Below are positions 8,460 to 15,792 of a stretch of 36,013 nt of DNA, one piece after another. The DNA is from CADEDH01 sp047971245 (lineage in GTDB: Bacteria; Actinomycetota; Acidimicrobiia; Acidimicrobiales; SZUA-35). The DNA is taken from contig JBKDZN010000168.1 in assembly GCA_047971245.1 (NCBI GenBank), forward strand, positions 1 to 36,013, read 5' to 3'. The translations under genes and the position numbers were made by a program. Position 1 is the first letter of the stretch. Each line of letters opens with the position of its first letter. The notes below the pieces were generated by a model. It ran no database searches. It had not been told where the DNA came from and was given only the letters and a program-made list of their open reading frames with translations.

Positions 8460-8514
8460 CGCCGGATCGGGGGTGATCCGACCGCCCCCGGGAATCCACC
8501 AAGGGGATCGCACC

Positions 8515-9732
8515 ATGGCCTACGACACCGGCACCACGCCCGACCTCCCGCCCGTCACCGACTGGCTGCACGACTGGGACTGGCTCGACGACCAGTGGGG
8601 CCCGAACGCCATCGACATCTGGAACGATGTGCGTGAGCAGTGCCCGATGGCCACCACGGAGCGGTACGGCCGGGCCTTCATGCCCGTGACGATGGATGCG
8701 GTGGCCCAGGTCGCCCACGACACCGAGCACTTCTCGTCGATCTGGGTCAACGTCGGCCGGCCCGACGCCGTGCGGCATCCCGCCCCACCCATCACGTCCG
8801 ACCCGCCCGATCACCACGATCACCGCCGCCTGCTCCTACCGGCCTTCTCCCCGAAGAACATCGCCACTCTCGAAGGCCGTCTGCGCGAGTTCTGCCGCGG
8901 CCTGATCTCCTCGCTCGACGGTGAGACCCACGCCGATGCCGCGGTCCAGTACACCCAGCACATCCCGGTGCACGGGATCTGTATCCTCACCGGCCTTCCC
9001 GAGGAAGACGCCGACATGTTCCGCGACTGGATCTACCGCAACTTCCAGCTCGCCCCGCGCGACAACGCCGTCCGAGCCCAGGTCGCCCAGGAGATGGGTG
9101 AGTACGTCGGGGCCAAACTCGAAGAGCGGCTCAAGGACCCCAAGGATGACATGCTCACCGAGGTCGCCCACGCCGAGATCAACGGTGAACCGGTCGACTG
9201 GCAGCTGAAGCTGGGCTACATCCGCCTCCTGATCGTCGCCGGCATCGACACCACCTGGAGCGCGATCGGATCCGGCCTGTGGCACTTCGCCCAACATCAC
9301 GATCAGGTGGAGCGGTTGGTGGCGGCCGACAACGATGACCTCCTGTGGAAAACCGGCATGGAGGAGGTGCTGCGCTACTACGCGCCGGTCACCATGGCCC
9401 GCAAGGTGATCGCCGACACCGAGGTGGCCGGCTGTCCGGTCCACGCCGGTGACCAGATGCTGCTCACCTTTCCCGCCGCCAATCACGACCCGGACCGGTT
9501 CGAGGACGTCGAGGAGTTCCAGATCGATCGCCTGAAGAACCGCCATGTCGCCTTCGGGCTCGGCATCCACCGCTGCGTCGGCTCCAACCTGGCCCGCCTC
9601 GAACTGACCGTCGCCATCCAGGAGTGGCTGCGGGCCTTCCCCAACTACACGCTCGACCCCGACAAGGAGATGACGTGGGCCAACGGTCAGGTTCGCGGGC
9701 CCCGCGTACTGCCCGTGATGCTCAACCGGTGA
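8515..9732 (+). CDS. Cytochrome P450
   Basis: A 405-residue soluble bacterial class I P450. It has the I-helix oxygen-activation motif AGIDTTWS (242-249), the K-helix ExxR (E284-R287, EEVLRYY), and the heme-binding loop FGLGIHRCVGSNLAR with the thiolate ligand at C354. Electrons would come from a ferredoxin and reductase, neither of which is in the window. The substrate cannot be read from the sequence; bacterial P450s of this size hydroxylate steroids, terpenoids, fatty acids or xenobiotics. ATG at 8515 is preceded by AAGGGGAT. Its stop overlaps the GTG start of the TetR gene by 4 bp (GTGA). Confidence 0.96.
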   Translation: MAYDTGTTPDLPPVTDWLHDWDWLDDQWGPNAIDIWNDVREQCPMATTERYGRAFMPVTMDAVAQVAHDTEHFSSIWVNVGRPDAVRHPAPPITSDPPDHHDHRRLLLPAFSPKNIATLEGRLREFCRGLISSLDGETHADAAVQYTQHIPVHGICILTGLPEEDADMFRDWIYRNFQLAPRDNAVRAQVAQEMGEYVGAKLEERLKDPKDDMLTEVAHAEINGEPVDWQLKLGYIRLLIVAGIDTTWSAIGSGLWHFAQHHDQVERLVAADNDDLLWKTGMEEVLRYYAPVTMARKVIADTEVAGCPVHAGDQMLLTFPAANHDPDRFEDVEEFQIDRLKNRHVAFGLGIHRCVGSNLARLELTVAIQEWLRAFPNYTLDPDKEMTWANGQVRGPRVLPVMLNR

Positions 9733-10367
9733 CCGGACCGGCGGGCATCTCCGGCCCCGGCGGGAACCCCGGTTCACCGTCCAACGACGGCGACGAACGA
9801 CCGCTCGGCAAGGACGCGGTGGTGGCCGCCCTGGTCGAGGCCGCTGCCGCCCTGCTGGTGGAGGAAGGGCCGGGGGTGTCGGTCCGCCGGATCGCCACCC
9901 GGGCCGGTGTCAACCACGGCCTGGTCCATACCTATTTCGGATCCAAACAGAGCCTCCTGGCCGCCGCGGCCGACGAGATCAACCGTCGTTCCGCCGCCGA
10001 GCTCGACCCCAGTGGCTTCCCACCCCCCGACCTGGCCACCCGCCGGGGCCGGGAGCTGGCCACCGCGATCGTTCGGATGAGCCTCGACGGCGGTGCGTTG
10101 TTGTCCACCAGTCATCCCATCATCACCTCGTGGCGTCGGGCCCTGCTCGCCGAACGGCCCGACCTCGACGCGGACGCGGTCGACGAGATGGTGATCACCG
10201 CCTCCACGCTCGCCCTCGGGTGGGCGGTGTTCTCCGAGCACCTCTGCGACACCGTCGGGGTCGGTCCGGAACGCCGCCCCGAGCTCGACAAGCAGATCGC
10301 GGCCCTGGTCGCCCAGTTCGGCGGCATCCCGGACCGGCCGGTCGGCCCGGGTCAGGGTCCGCCCTGA
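9729..10367 (+). CDS. TetR-family transcriptional regulator
   Basis: A 212-residue repressor-type protein. After an unusual glycine/proline-rich N-terminal stretch of about 25 residues comes the TetR helix-turn-helix (about 29-78): VSVRRIATRAGVNHGLVHTYF then GSKQSLL. The rest is a helical ligand-binding and dimer domain. The GTG start is chosen because it forms a GTGA overlap with the P450 stop and is in frame; no later start precedes the helix-turn-helix with a good ribosome site. Cotranscription with the P450 makes autoregulation through the dyad at 8443-8454 likely (inference). Confidence 0.9.
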   Translation: MTGPAGISGPGGNPGSPSNDGDERPLGKDAVVAALVEAAAALLVEEGPGVSVRRIATRAGVNHGLVHTYFGSKQSLLAAAADEINRRSAAELDPSGFPPPDLATRRGRELATAIVRMSLDGGALLSTSHPIITSWRRALLAERPDLDADAVDEMVITASTLALGWAVFSEHLCDTVGVGPERRPELDKQIAALVAQFGGIPDRPVGPGQGPP

Positions 10368-10393
10368 TCCCTCCCCGATCCCGGTCCGGCCGT

Positions 10394-10399
10394 TACCGT
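10394..10399 (+). promoter_or_regulatory. -10 element for leaderless creatininase-family gene
   Basis: TACCGT followed by exactly 7 nt and then ATG, with no Shine-Dalgarno in between. The transcript probably starts at the start codon. The same geometry is seen at 16582, 14324 and 6383. Confidence 0.55.
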
Positions 10400-10406
10400 G
10401 CCGGCC

Positions 10407-11183
10407 ATGACGACCCGACGGCTCAGTGATCTGCCCTCCCCGGAGGTGGCCGAGCGCCTCACCGATCGCTCGATCCTGGTGCTGCCGATGGGGGCCGTGG
10501 AACAGCACGGGCCCCATCTGCCCCTCAACACCGATCTGATCCTGGCCGCCGCCGCGGCCGAGGCCGTCACCGACCGAGCCGGCGATCAGCTCGATCTGTG
10601 GATGCTGGAACCGTTGGCCTACACGAAGTCGAACGAGCACGCCGGGTCGCCGGGCACCGTCTGGCTCGGTCCGGAGACCCTGCTGCGGGTGCTGGACGAC
10701 ATCGGCCGGTCACTGGCCACCACCCCGGCCCGGAAGCTCGCCGTCCTCAACGGCCACGGCGGCAATTCGGCCCTGGTCAATGTGGCCTGCCGGGAGCTCC
10801 GCCTCCATCACGGGCTGGAGCCGTTCCTGCTCCACCCGGCGGTCCCCCCGGATCAGGGCGGAGCCTCCACCGAGGACGAGCTGGGCATGGGCATCCACGC
10901 GGGCCTCATCGAGACCTCGATGATGCTCCATCTCCGGCCCGACCTCGTCCGGCTGGACCGGGCCCGACGGGCCGTTCCCGACCACCTGGCCGCCAACCGT
11001 CATGTCCGCTTCGGGGGGTCGGTCAGTTTCGGCTGGCTGGCCACCGACTTCCACCCCTCCGGAGTGATCGGTGACCCGACGGGCGCGACCCCCGCACTCG
11101 GCGCCCGCCACTGGGCGGCCGCCATCGACGGACTCGTGGACGCGATGGCCGAGATCTCCCGGTTCCGGTACGTGTCCGGCTGA
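10407..11183 (+). CDS. Creatininase-family amidohydrolase
   Basis: A 258-residue metal-dependent amidohydrolase of the creatininase superfamily, which includes creatinine amidohydrolase, a riboflavin-pathway formamide hydrolase and the mycofactocin peptidase MftE. Metal-ligand positions are recognisable: MGAVEQHGPHLPLNTD (E32, H34, D43) and the NGHGGN box (H118), with NEHAGSPGTVWLG and GIHAGLIETS also conserved. The ATG at 10407 sits 7 nt after TACCGT, which suggests a leaderless mRNA; an in-frame GTG at 10398 overlaps that -10 and is less likely. It follows the TetR gene by 39 nt but seems to have its own promoter. No other mycofactocin genes are nearby, so MftE is not supported. Confidence 0.9.
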   Translation: MTTRRLSDLPSPEVAERLTDRSILVLPMGAVEQHGPHLPLNTDLILAAAAAEAVTDRAGDQLDLWMLEPLAYTKSNEHAGSPGTVWLGPETLLRVLDDIGRSLATTPARKLAVLNGHGGNSALVNVACRELRLHHGLEPFLLHPAVPPDQGGASTEDELGMGIHAGLIETSMMLHLRPDLVRLDRARRAVPDHLAANRHVRFGGSVSFGWLATDFHPSGVIGDPTGATPALGARHWAAAIDGLVDAMAEISRFRYVSG

Positions 11184-11227
11184 CGACCCAGGTCCGAACG
11201 ACCCGGGTCCGGACGGCCCGGGTCAGG
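11183..11227. repeat. Three 15-bp tandem repeats at a convergent gene junction
   Basis: Units ACGACCCAGGTCCGA, ACGACCCGGGTCCGG and ACGGCCCGGGTCAGG fill the gap between two convergent genes and touch both stop codons. Each unit carries a palindromic core (GACCCGGGTC in the middle unit), so the region can fold in either RNA and may act as a two-way terminator. Confidence 0.6.
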
Positions 11228-12374
11228 TGGCGGCGGCCTTCACCGTGATGGTCGGACCGATCTCCTCACGGAGATCCACCAGGTCGTTGGTGATGTGCGG
11301 CGGGATGATGTTGACCGTCTCCTCGTCATCGGCCGGGGGTTCGAGCCGCAGATTGACCCCGCCGTCCTCCGCGTCCGACACCAGCAGCTGGGCGGCCTCC
11401 GGGCTCCGGGCCCCGGCCTCCAGCATCTCCTGGGCGATCCGCACCACGAGATGACGGCGGGCGGGATCCTCGATCGGTGACGCCTTCCAGTCGATCCCGA
11501 TGTAGGCGCCCACATTCTCCCGCAGGGCCGCCGCCTCGATCTCGACCGCCAACCGGACCGGATCGTCGGCGTCGGTGAAGGGGCTGTCGTCGGCCTGGGG
11601 ATTGGTGGCCACACTGTTGCGCCAGGTCCGCTCGCTGCGGGCCAGCTCCATCTGCCACAGCATCTCGGGCTGGGTGCCGTCGAGGTCGAGGGCCTCGTTC
11701 ACCACCACGCCGGCGTTGGCCGCGATCGCGGTGGCGGCCGCCGCCTCGGCCTCATCGGCCCGCTTGCGCAGCGAGGTCTTCTCGGTGGTGAGCTTGCCGA
11801 TCTCGGCCTTCTTGCTCTCGATCTCCGCCGCCCGGGCCTTGAGCTCCGCACGGTTCTTGTCGAGCTCGGCCGCCTTGGTCTTGATGTCGGTCTCGTGCTT
11901 GCCGATCGTGGTCTCGTGGTCCTTGATCGTGGCCTCGCGGGCCCGGATCGTGGCGTCACGAACGCTGATCGTGGCCTCGCGGGCCTTGACCTCGTTCACC
12001 CGGGCGTGGAGCTCGGTGATCTTCCCGGCCAGCTGACCTTCGAGCGACGTCTTCTCCTTGCCCATCGCCGTGAGCTGATTTCCCAGCAGGCGGGCCTCCT
12101 CGGCCGCCTGCGCCAACTCGTCCTTCTGGGCGGCCACCGTCCGGTCCCGGTCGGCCAGGTCGGTGCGTGTGGTGGCCAGATCGGCGCGGGTCGAGGTGAG
12201 GTCGGTCTCCAACCGGGCCTTGGCCTCGGTGAGATCGTCCCGCTGGGCGATGAGTTCCGCCTCCCGTTGCTCGGCCTGGGCCCGGTACTCCGCGGCCGAG
12301 CCCTTCGTCATAAGGTAGAGCGCCAGGAAGGCCACGGCCGCGAGCACCGCAACGATGAGCAGAGCGATCAGCAT
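11223..12374 (-). CDS. Membrane-anchored long coiled-coil protein with uncharacterised C-terminal domain
   Basis: A 383-residue protein. Residues 1-20 (MLIALLIVAVLAAVAFLALY) form one membrane helix, residues about 25-215 an almost unbroken coiled coil, and about 220-383 a folded domain beginning VVVNEALDLDGTQPEMLWQMELARSERTWR. Part of the coiled coil is built from near-exact 7-residue units (REATI-x-x) encoded by 21-bp DNA repeats. The C-terminal part (helix with WRNSVA, then AVEIEAAALREN, LVVRIAQEMLEAGAR, GGVNLRLE) vaguely recalls a histidine-kinase dimerisation/ATPase layout without catalytic boxes; that comparison is speculative. The ATG at 12374 has GAGG 7 nt upstream. An open extension to 12695 is excluded because it runs through the tRNA-Arg. 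Possibly a structural or scaffold protein; function unknown. Confidence 0.85.
   Translation of the reverse strand: MLIALLIVAVLAAVAFLALYLMTKGSAAEYRAQAEQREAELIAQRDDLTEAKARLETDLTSTRADLATTRTDLADRDRTVAAQKDELAQAAEEARLLGNQLTAMGKEKTSLEGQLAGKITELHARVNEVKAREATISVRDATIRAREATIKDHETTIGKHETDIKTKAAELDKNRAELKARAAEIESKKAEIGKLTTEKTSLRKRADEAEAAAATAIAANAGVVVNEALDLDGTQPEMLWQMELARSERTWRNSVATNPQADDSPFTDADDPVRLAVEIEAAALRENVGAYIGIDWKASPIEDPARRHLVVRIAQEMLEAGARSPEAAQLLVSDAEDGGVNLRLEPPADDEETVNIIPPHITNDLVDLREEIGPTITVKAAAT
11904..11987. repeat. 21-bp tandem repeat encoding heptads of the coiled coil
   Basis: Four units start GATCGTGG at 11904, 11925, 11946 and 11967, an exact 21-bp period; a fifth degenerate unit lies just before (about 11883). 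On the minus strand each encodes a 7-residue unit such as AREATIK, so the coiled coil grew by tandem duplication. Confidence 0.85.
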
Positions 12375-12516
12375 GTCGAACCTCGGGGGAATCGGGTGCC
12401 GGGATGGGCCAACCACGACGTCGATGGAATGGAGAGGTCGGCCGTCCCTATTCAACCAGGGATCGGTGGCCCAGCGAAGCACCTCCGCCCTCATCGGACA
12501 CCGACCGCCTGGGTGC

Positions 12517-12554
12517 CCAGGTGGGCGGTGGCCCGAGGAGCCAGGTGGGCGGTG
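12517..12554. repeat. Two copies of CCAGGTGGGCGGTG, 24 bp apart
   Basis: The 14-nt sequence occurs at 12517-12530 and 12541-12554, upstream of tRNA-Arg and of the divergent coiled-coil gene. The rest of the 242-bp gap (12375-12616) holds only the -10 for the tRNA; I see no other gene in it. Confidence 0.5.
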
Positions 12555-12592
12555 CCCCGGGGAACTCGGTGCGCATCCCCGCCGGAAGGCTC

Positions 12593-12598
12593 TACAGT
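12593..12598 (+). promoter_or_regulatory. -10 element of tRNA-Arg promoter
   Basis: TACAGT lies 18 nt before the 5' end of the tRNA. No good -35 hexamer was found. Confidence 0.45.
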
Positions 12599-12616
12599 GG
12601 GGCCCGCCAGTAGCCG

Positions 12617-12690
12617 GCGCCCGTAGCTTAATTGGATAGAGCATCTGACTACGGATCAGAAGGTTGGGGGTTCGAGTCCCTCCGGGCGCG
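12617..12690 (+). tRNA. tRNA-Arg (ACG)
   Basis: A 74-nt cloverleaf: acceptor GCGCCCG/CGGGCGC, D arm with TAGCTTAATTGGATAGAGCA, anticodon loop CTACGGA between TCTGA and TCAGA (anticodon ACG at 12651-12653, where A34 becomes inosine), and T arm GGGGG-TTCGAGT-CCCTC with one G-T pair. Discriminator G; CCA not encoded. Confidence 0.97.
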
Positions 12691-12766
12691 CTCACTGGTT
12701 TCCCCGCTTTCCCGGAACGGCCCGTCGGTGGGGCCGTTCAAAGGGGATGGTCCTGGCCGGACCGCC

Positions 12767-12772
12767 TATACT
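12767..12772 (+). promoter_or_regulatory. Possible -10 for the downstream coiled-coil gene
   Basis: TATACT is a near-consensus -10 in the 295-bp stretch between tRNA-Arg and the next gene. No matching -35 was found and the start codon would be over 200 nt away, so its target is uncertain. Confidence 0.35.
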
Positions 12773-12950
12773 CGGCCGTACTCGGGATCGCCGGCCGGGC
12801 GTCCGGAGCCTGGACGCGGCCCCACCGGCGAGGATGGTGGAGTCGGAGGCACCGAACAACCGGCTCACTCCTGGATCGCGATGTGGCCCAGGGGGAAAAC
12901 GGCGAGCGGCGACTCCCGGTACAGCAAAGTCGGTGATGGAGGCGGCGGAT

Positions 12951-12989
12951 ATGCCCAGTTTTCGACCGTCGGGCAGCGAACGGCGATGA
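12951..12989 (+). CDS. Possible 12-residue leader peptide coupled to the next gene
   Basis: A short ORF reads MPSFRPSGSERR. GGAGG (12938-12942) lies 8 nt before its ATG, a good ribosome-site spacing, and its TGA overlaps the ATG of the following gene (ATGA). The downstream gene has no Shine-Dalgarno of its own, so translation by coupling is plausible. Whether the peptide itself has a role cannot be told. Confidence 0.35.
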   Translation: MPSFRPSGSERR

Positions 12990-14281
12990 CGGACACTCCG
13001 GACTTCGACCGCGTGCGCCGAGGTGCCGACCCGGCTCCCGGCCGGACCGACCCCGCCGAGCCCACAGCCGCGGACCGGGAGCTCCGGATCGCCCAGGACC
13101 GCATCGCCGAACTGGAGCACGAACTCGGTGGGATCCGGGCTCGGGCGCTCGCCGTCGACCAGATCCGCCGCCAGCGCCAGAACCTCGACCAGCAGGCCGC
13201 CGCGGTGGAGATCCGCCGCCATGAGATGCTGCACGAAGCAGGCCAGGAGATCGAACGCCTCCTAGCCGAGGCCGACCAGGAGATCGACGCCCGCCGGACC
13301 GAGAGCGACCACCCGGCCACCATGCGCCGCCACGGGCTGGCCGCCGAGATGCGGCGGGTGGAGGCCGAGGCCAGAGGTCGGGCCGATGCCCTGTTGCGGT
13401 CGGCCCGGTCCCAACTGAGCGCGGCACGCGAGACGGCGGCCCGTGCCTCCCGCGAGGCCGACCGCATCCTGGCCGGGGCCCAGCTCGACGCGGCCGCACT
13501 CCGGGCCCGGGTCCGGGCCGAGGCCGCGGCACCCCCAGCCGTGGCCGACCGGGAACCGACCACCGAGGACACCGCGGTCCAGGACCCGATCGGCGAGAAC
13601 CCGGTCGTCGGCGACCATCCCGATGGAGTCGCCCAGCCCGATCAGCGCTTCGAGGAAACCAAGGCCCGGTACGAGGAAGTCCTGGCCGCCCTCGACGCCA
13701 AGGTGACCGACCTCCGCTCCACATTCGAGGCGCTGGTCACCGGCCTGCGGGCCATCGCCGACGGTGGCCTGGCCAATCTGCCGCCCGACCTCGACCGCCT
13801 CCACCCCGGACTGGCCGAACCCCGTGCCGAGGGCGCCGAAGCCGAGCAGGACTCCGACGCCGACCCTGGCCACACCGACACCGAGGACGGCGACACCAAC
13901 CCCAACGACACCAACCTCAACGACGCCGGGCGCAACGGCACCGGCCACTCCGACACCGCCAGCACCGACACTGGCGGCACCGACACCGTGGACCCCGCCG
14001 ACGAGGCCGAGGCCAAGACCGATGCCATGGTGGAATCGCTCACCCCCCGCGACGCGGAGGGTGGCCACGAGCCCACGCTCGAGTTCCCCGCGGTCACGCT
14101 GCCAGGCCACGAGTTGGGCCATTCCCCCGGTGGCCATTCCCCCGGTGACCATGCCCCCACCGACCAGGAGCACACCGTCTCGGCCTGGCCCGCGGCGGCC
14201 GAACCATCGATCGAACCGACCGACAACCGGTTCGACACCGCCACCCAGGTGGGGGCCAGCGGCCGTTCCGGCCACCACTGA
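12986..14281 (+). CDS. Acidic coiled-coil protein (DivIVA-like appearance), function unknown
   Basis: A 431-residue soluble protein with no signal or membrane helix. Residues about 25-185 are heptad-rich helix (IAQDRIAELEHELGG; later MRRVEAEARGRADALLRSAR and ARASREADRILAGA) of the kind seen in DivIVA/Wag31-like and ATP-synthase-b-like proteins; a second short coiled segment is at about 220-265. After that comes a low-complexity acidic tail rich in Asp, Thr, Asn and Gly with DT/ND repeats and an HSPGGHSPGDH repeat. I do not recognise a named family. The ATG at 12986 overlaps the stop of a short leader ORF; an upstream in-frame ATG at 12881 is possible but has no ribosome site. Divergent from the other coiled-coil gene. 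Confidence 0.75.
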   Translation: MTDTPDFDRVRRGADPAPGRTDPAEPTAADRELRIAQDRIAELEHELGGIRARALAVDQIRRQRQNLDQQAAAVEIRRHEMLHEAGQEIERLLAEADQEIDARRTESDHPATMRRHGLAAEMRRVEAEARGRADALLRSARSQLSAARETAARASREADRILAGAQLDAAALRARVRAEAAAPPAVADREPTTEDTAVQDPIGENPVVGDHPDGVAQPDQRFEETKARYEEVLAALDAKVTDLRSTFEALVTGLRAIADGGLANLPPDLDRLHPGLAEPRAEGAEAEQDSDADPGHTDTEDGDTNPNDTNLNDAGRNGTGHSDTASTDTGGTDTVDPADEAEAKTDAMVESLTPRDAEGGHEPTLEFPAVTLPGHELGHSPGGHSPGDHAPTDQEHTVSAWPAAAEPSIEPTDNRFDTATQVGASGRSGHH

Positions 14282-14323
14282 ACCCGATTCTGATCGCGCC
14301 GAGGCATCGCGGACGCGACCAGC

Positions 14324-14329
14324 AACACT
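14324..14329 (+). promoter_or_regulatory. -10-like element for leaderless lipoprotein gene
   Basis: AACACT is followed by exactly 7 nt and then ATG at 14337, the same spacing as at three other starts here. The first base departs from TAnnnT, so the call is modest. Confidence 0.4.
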
Positions 14330-14336
14330 GGGCGCG

Positions 14337-15272
14337 ATGCAGCGTGTCCCAAAGCCAAGCCGGCGGGCTCAGGTCGTGGTCAGGGCGGCGGGCCTGCTCA
14401 CGGCCACCGTGATGACCACCGGGCTCCTCGGAGCGTGTTCCTCGTCGTCGACCACCGGCTCCGATGCCACCACCGAGATCACGGGCCTCGAATCGGACGA
14501 GACCCTGGCCGCCGGCGAGGCGACGGTACTGGTGGCCAACGCCCCGGGCAGCCTCACCGTCGACGTCGACGAGCGGGTCCTGATCGCCTTGCTCGGCTCC
14601 GATCCGACCACCCCGTTCCTCGGTGACCCGGCCGTCCCCCTCACCTTCGAGGTCAGCTCCGGCGACGGCGCCGTGGCCTTCACCGTCGAGGGGCGGTTCG
14701 TTGAATCGGGGGCGGCCGGTCTCGGCATGTACGTGACCCACATGCGTTTCGATCAGCCCGGCCAGTGGGAGGTGGCCGTGGCCGGCAGCGACCGGCCCGG
14801 GGGGTTCATCGACATCGTCACCGACCCCGTGACCCCCCAGGCGGGTGCTCCGGCCCCGGCCAGCACCACCCCGACGGCCACGTCGATGGAAGCGGCCCGA
14901 CTCATCTCCACCGACCCCGAGCCGGCCCTGCGGTTCTACCAGTTGTCACTGGACGAGGCGATCACCAGTGGCCGACCGACCGTGGCCGTGTTCGCCACCC
15001 CGGCGTTCTGCCAGACCCTCACCTGCGGCCCCACCCTCGACATCGCCAAGAACGTCGCCGACGACCACCCCGAGGTGAACTTCGTCCACGTCGAACCGTA
15101 CGACATCACCCTGGCCGAGCAGGGCACCCTGGAAGTCACCCAACCCATGATCGACTGGGGGTTACCCACCGAACCGTGGGTGTACCTCATCAACGCGGAC
15201 GGCACCGTCCACGCCAGTTTCGAGGGCCTCCTCGACGAACAGGAGCTCGGCGAGGCCGTCGACCAGTTGTAG
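14337..15272 (+). CDS. Thioredoxin-like lipoprotein with a CX4C motif
   Basis: A 311-residue exported lipoprotein. Basic N-terminus, hydrophobic helix and lipobox LLGAC (lipidation at C34) are followed by a Ser/Thr linker, a beta-rich domain (about 55-165), a Pro/Ala linker, and a C-terminal thioredoxin-like domain (about 195-311). That domain has VAVFATPAFCQTLTCGP with C225 and C230 in CX4C spacing instead of CXXC, then the strand VNFVHVEPYD and the cis-Pro-like region LPTEPWVYLI. It probably handles thiol-disulfide or peroxide chemistry outside the membrane, but the substrate is unknown. No Shine-Dalgarno precedes the ATG; leaderless translation is likely. Confidence 0.85.
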   Translation: MQRVPKPSRRAQVVVRAAGLLTATVMTTGLLGACSSSSTTGSDATTEITGLESDETLAAGEATVLVANAPGSLTVDVDERVLIALLGSDPTTPFLGDPAVPLTFEVSSGDGAVAFTVEGRFVESGAAGLGMYVTHMRFDQPGQWEVAVAGSDRPGGFIDIVTDPVTPQAGAPAPASTTPTATSMEAARLISTDPEPALRFYQLSLDEAITSGRPTVAVFATPAFCQTLTCGPTLDIAKNVADDHPEVNFVHVEPYDITLAEQGTLEVTQPMIDWGLPTEPWVYLINADGTVHASFEGLLDEQELGEAVDQL

Positions 15273-15326
15273 CTCCCAGGGGAGCGTCACCACCCGCCGG
15301 CCGCGATCCCCTTCCCCGTTGGCCAC

Positions 15327-15369
15327 ACGGTGATCTTCGGCAATACGGTGATCTGCGGCAATACGGTGA
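15327..15369. repeat. 18-bp tandem repeat, 2.4 copies
   Basis: ACGGTGATCTTCGGCAAT and ACGGTGATCTGCGGCAAT stand in tandem, followed by ACGGTGA. They lie in the 217-bp gap between the lipoprotein gene and the next small gene. Confidence 0.7.
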
Positions 15370-15418
15370 CAGGGTCCCGGCGCGACGGCTGCGCTCGTCG
15401 ATACGGCGGCGGACCGAC

Positions 15419-15424
15419 TATGCT
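15419..15424 (+). promoter_or_regulatory. -10 element for the small membrane protein gene
   Basis: TATGCT fits TAnnnT and gives a leader of about 60 nt containing GGTGAGGAG before the ATG at 15490. No convincing -35. Confidence 0.4.
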
Positions 15425-15489
15425 GAGCCACCGGGTGGAGTTCGGCTACTTCTGCGACCCCTCACGGCCGCGGTGAGGAGACGAAACCG

Positions 15490-15744
15490 ATGCCATATCC
15501 AAAATGGGTCTATTGGGTTCTGCTCGGCTTCGTGGTGTTCTTGGTGCTCTCGAACCCACAGACAGCCGGCGTCCAGACCCGCCAATTCTCCAACTGGGTC
15601 GGTGATCAGCTGGCCGCGGTCGGCACCTTCTTCGACGGCCTGTTCAGCGACGACGCCGACGGGAACCTCGACAACGGCAACGGTGACACGTTCGAGACGA
15701 TGGGGCCGACCCACCTCGAACTCACCACCCCCGCCCTCTCGTAG
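15490..15744 (+). CDS. Small single-helix membrane protein
   Basis: An 84-residue protein with one membrane helix at about 6-22 (WVYWVLLGFVVFLVLSN), an amphipathic segment with FSNWVGDQLAAVGTFFDGLF, and an acidic Asp/Asn-rich tail. Similar tiny proteins with an aromatic FFDGLF-type segment are common in actinobacteria, but I know no function. A GTGAGGAG ribosome site precedes the ATG. It lies just before the PH-domain gene, which suggests it belongs to the same envelope cluster. Confidence 0.75.
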   Translation: MPYPKWVYWVLLGFVVFLVLSNPQTAGVQTRQFSNWVGDQLAAVGTFFDGLFSDDADGNLDNGNGDTFETMGPTHLELTTPALS

Positions 15745-15792
15745 TCCCGTCACCCGGTTCCCCGGACCGGGCTCCCCGACCGAGAACCCGCC

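Noticed and set aside
10407..11183. Creatininase-family protein as mycofactocin peptidase MftE
   Set aside because: No mftA, mftB, mftC or mftF-like genes are in the window; the motifs shown are general to the superfamily.
12375..12695. N-terminal extension of the minus-strand coiled-coil protein (PGGTRTPNLLIRSQMLYP)
   Set aside because: It is the antisense translation of tRNA-Arg. The true start is the ATG at 12374 next to the membrane helix.
12632..12985. N-terminal extension of the plus-strand coiled-coil protein from within tRNA-Arg
   Set aside because: It translates the 3' half of the tRNA; no ribosome site and no family features.
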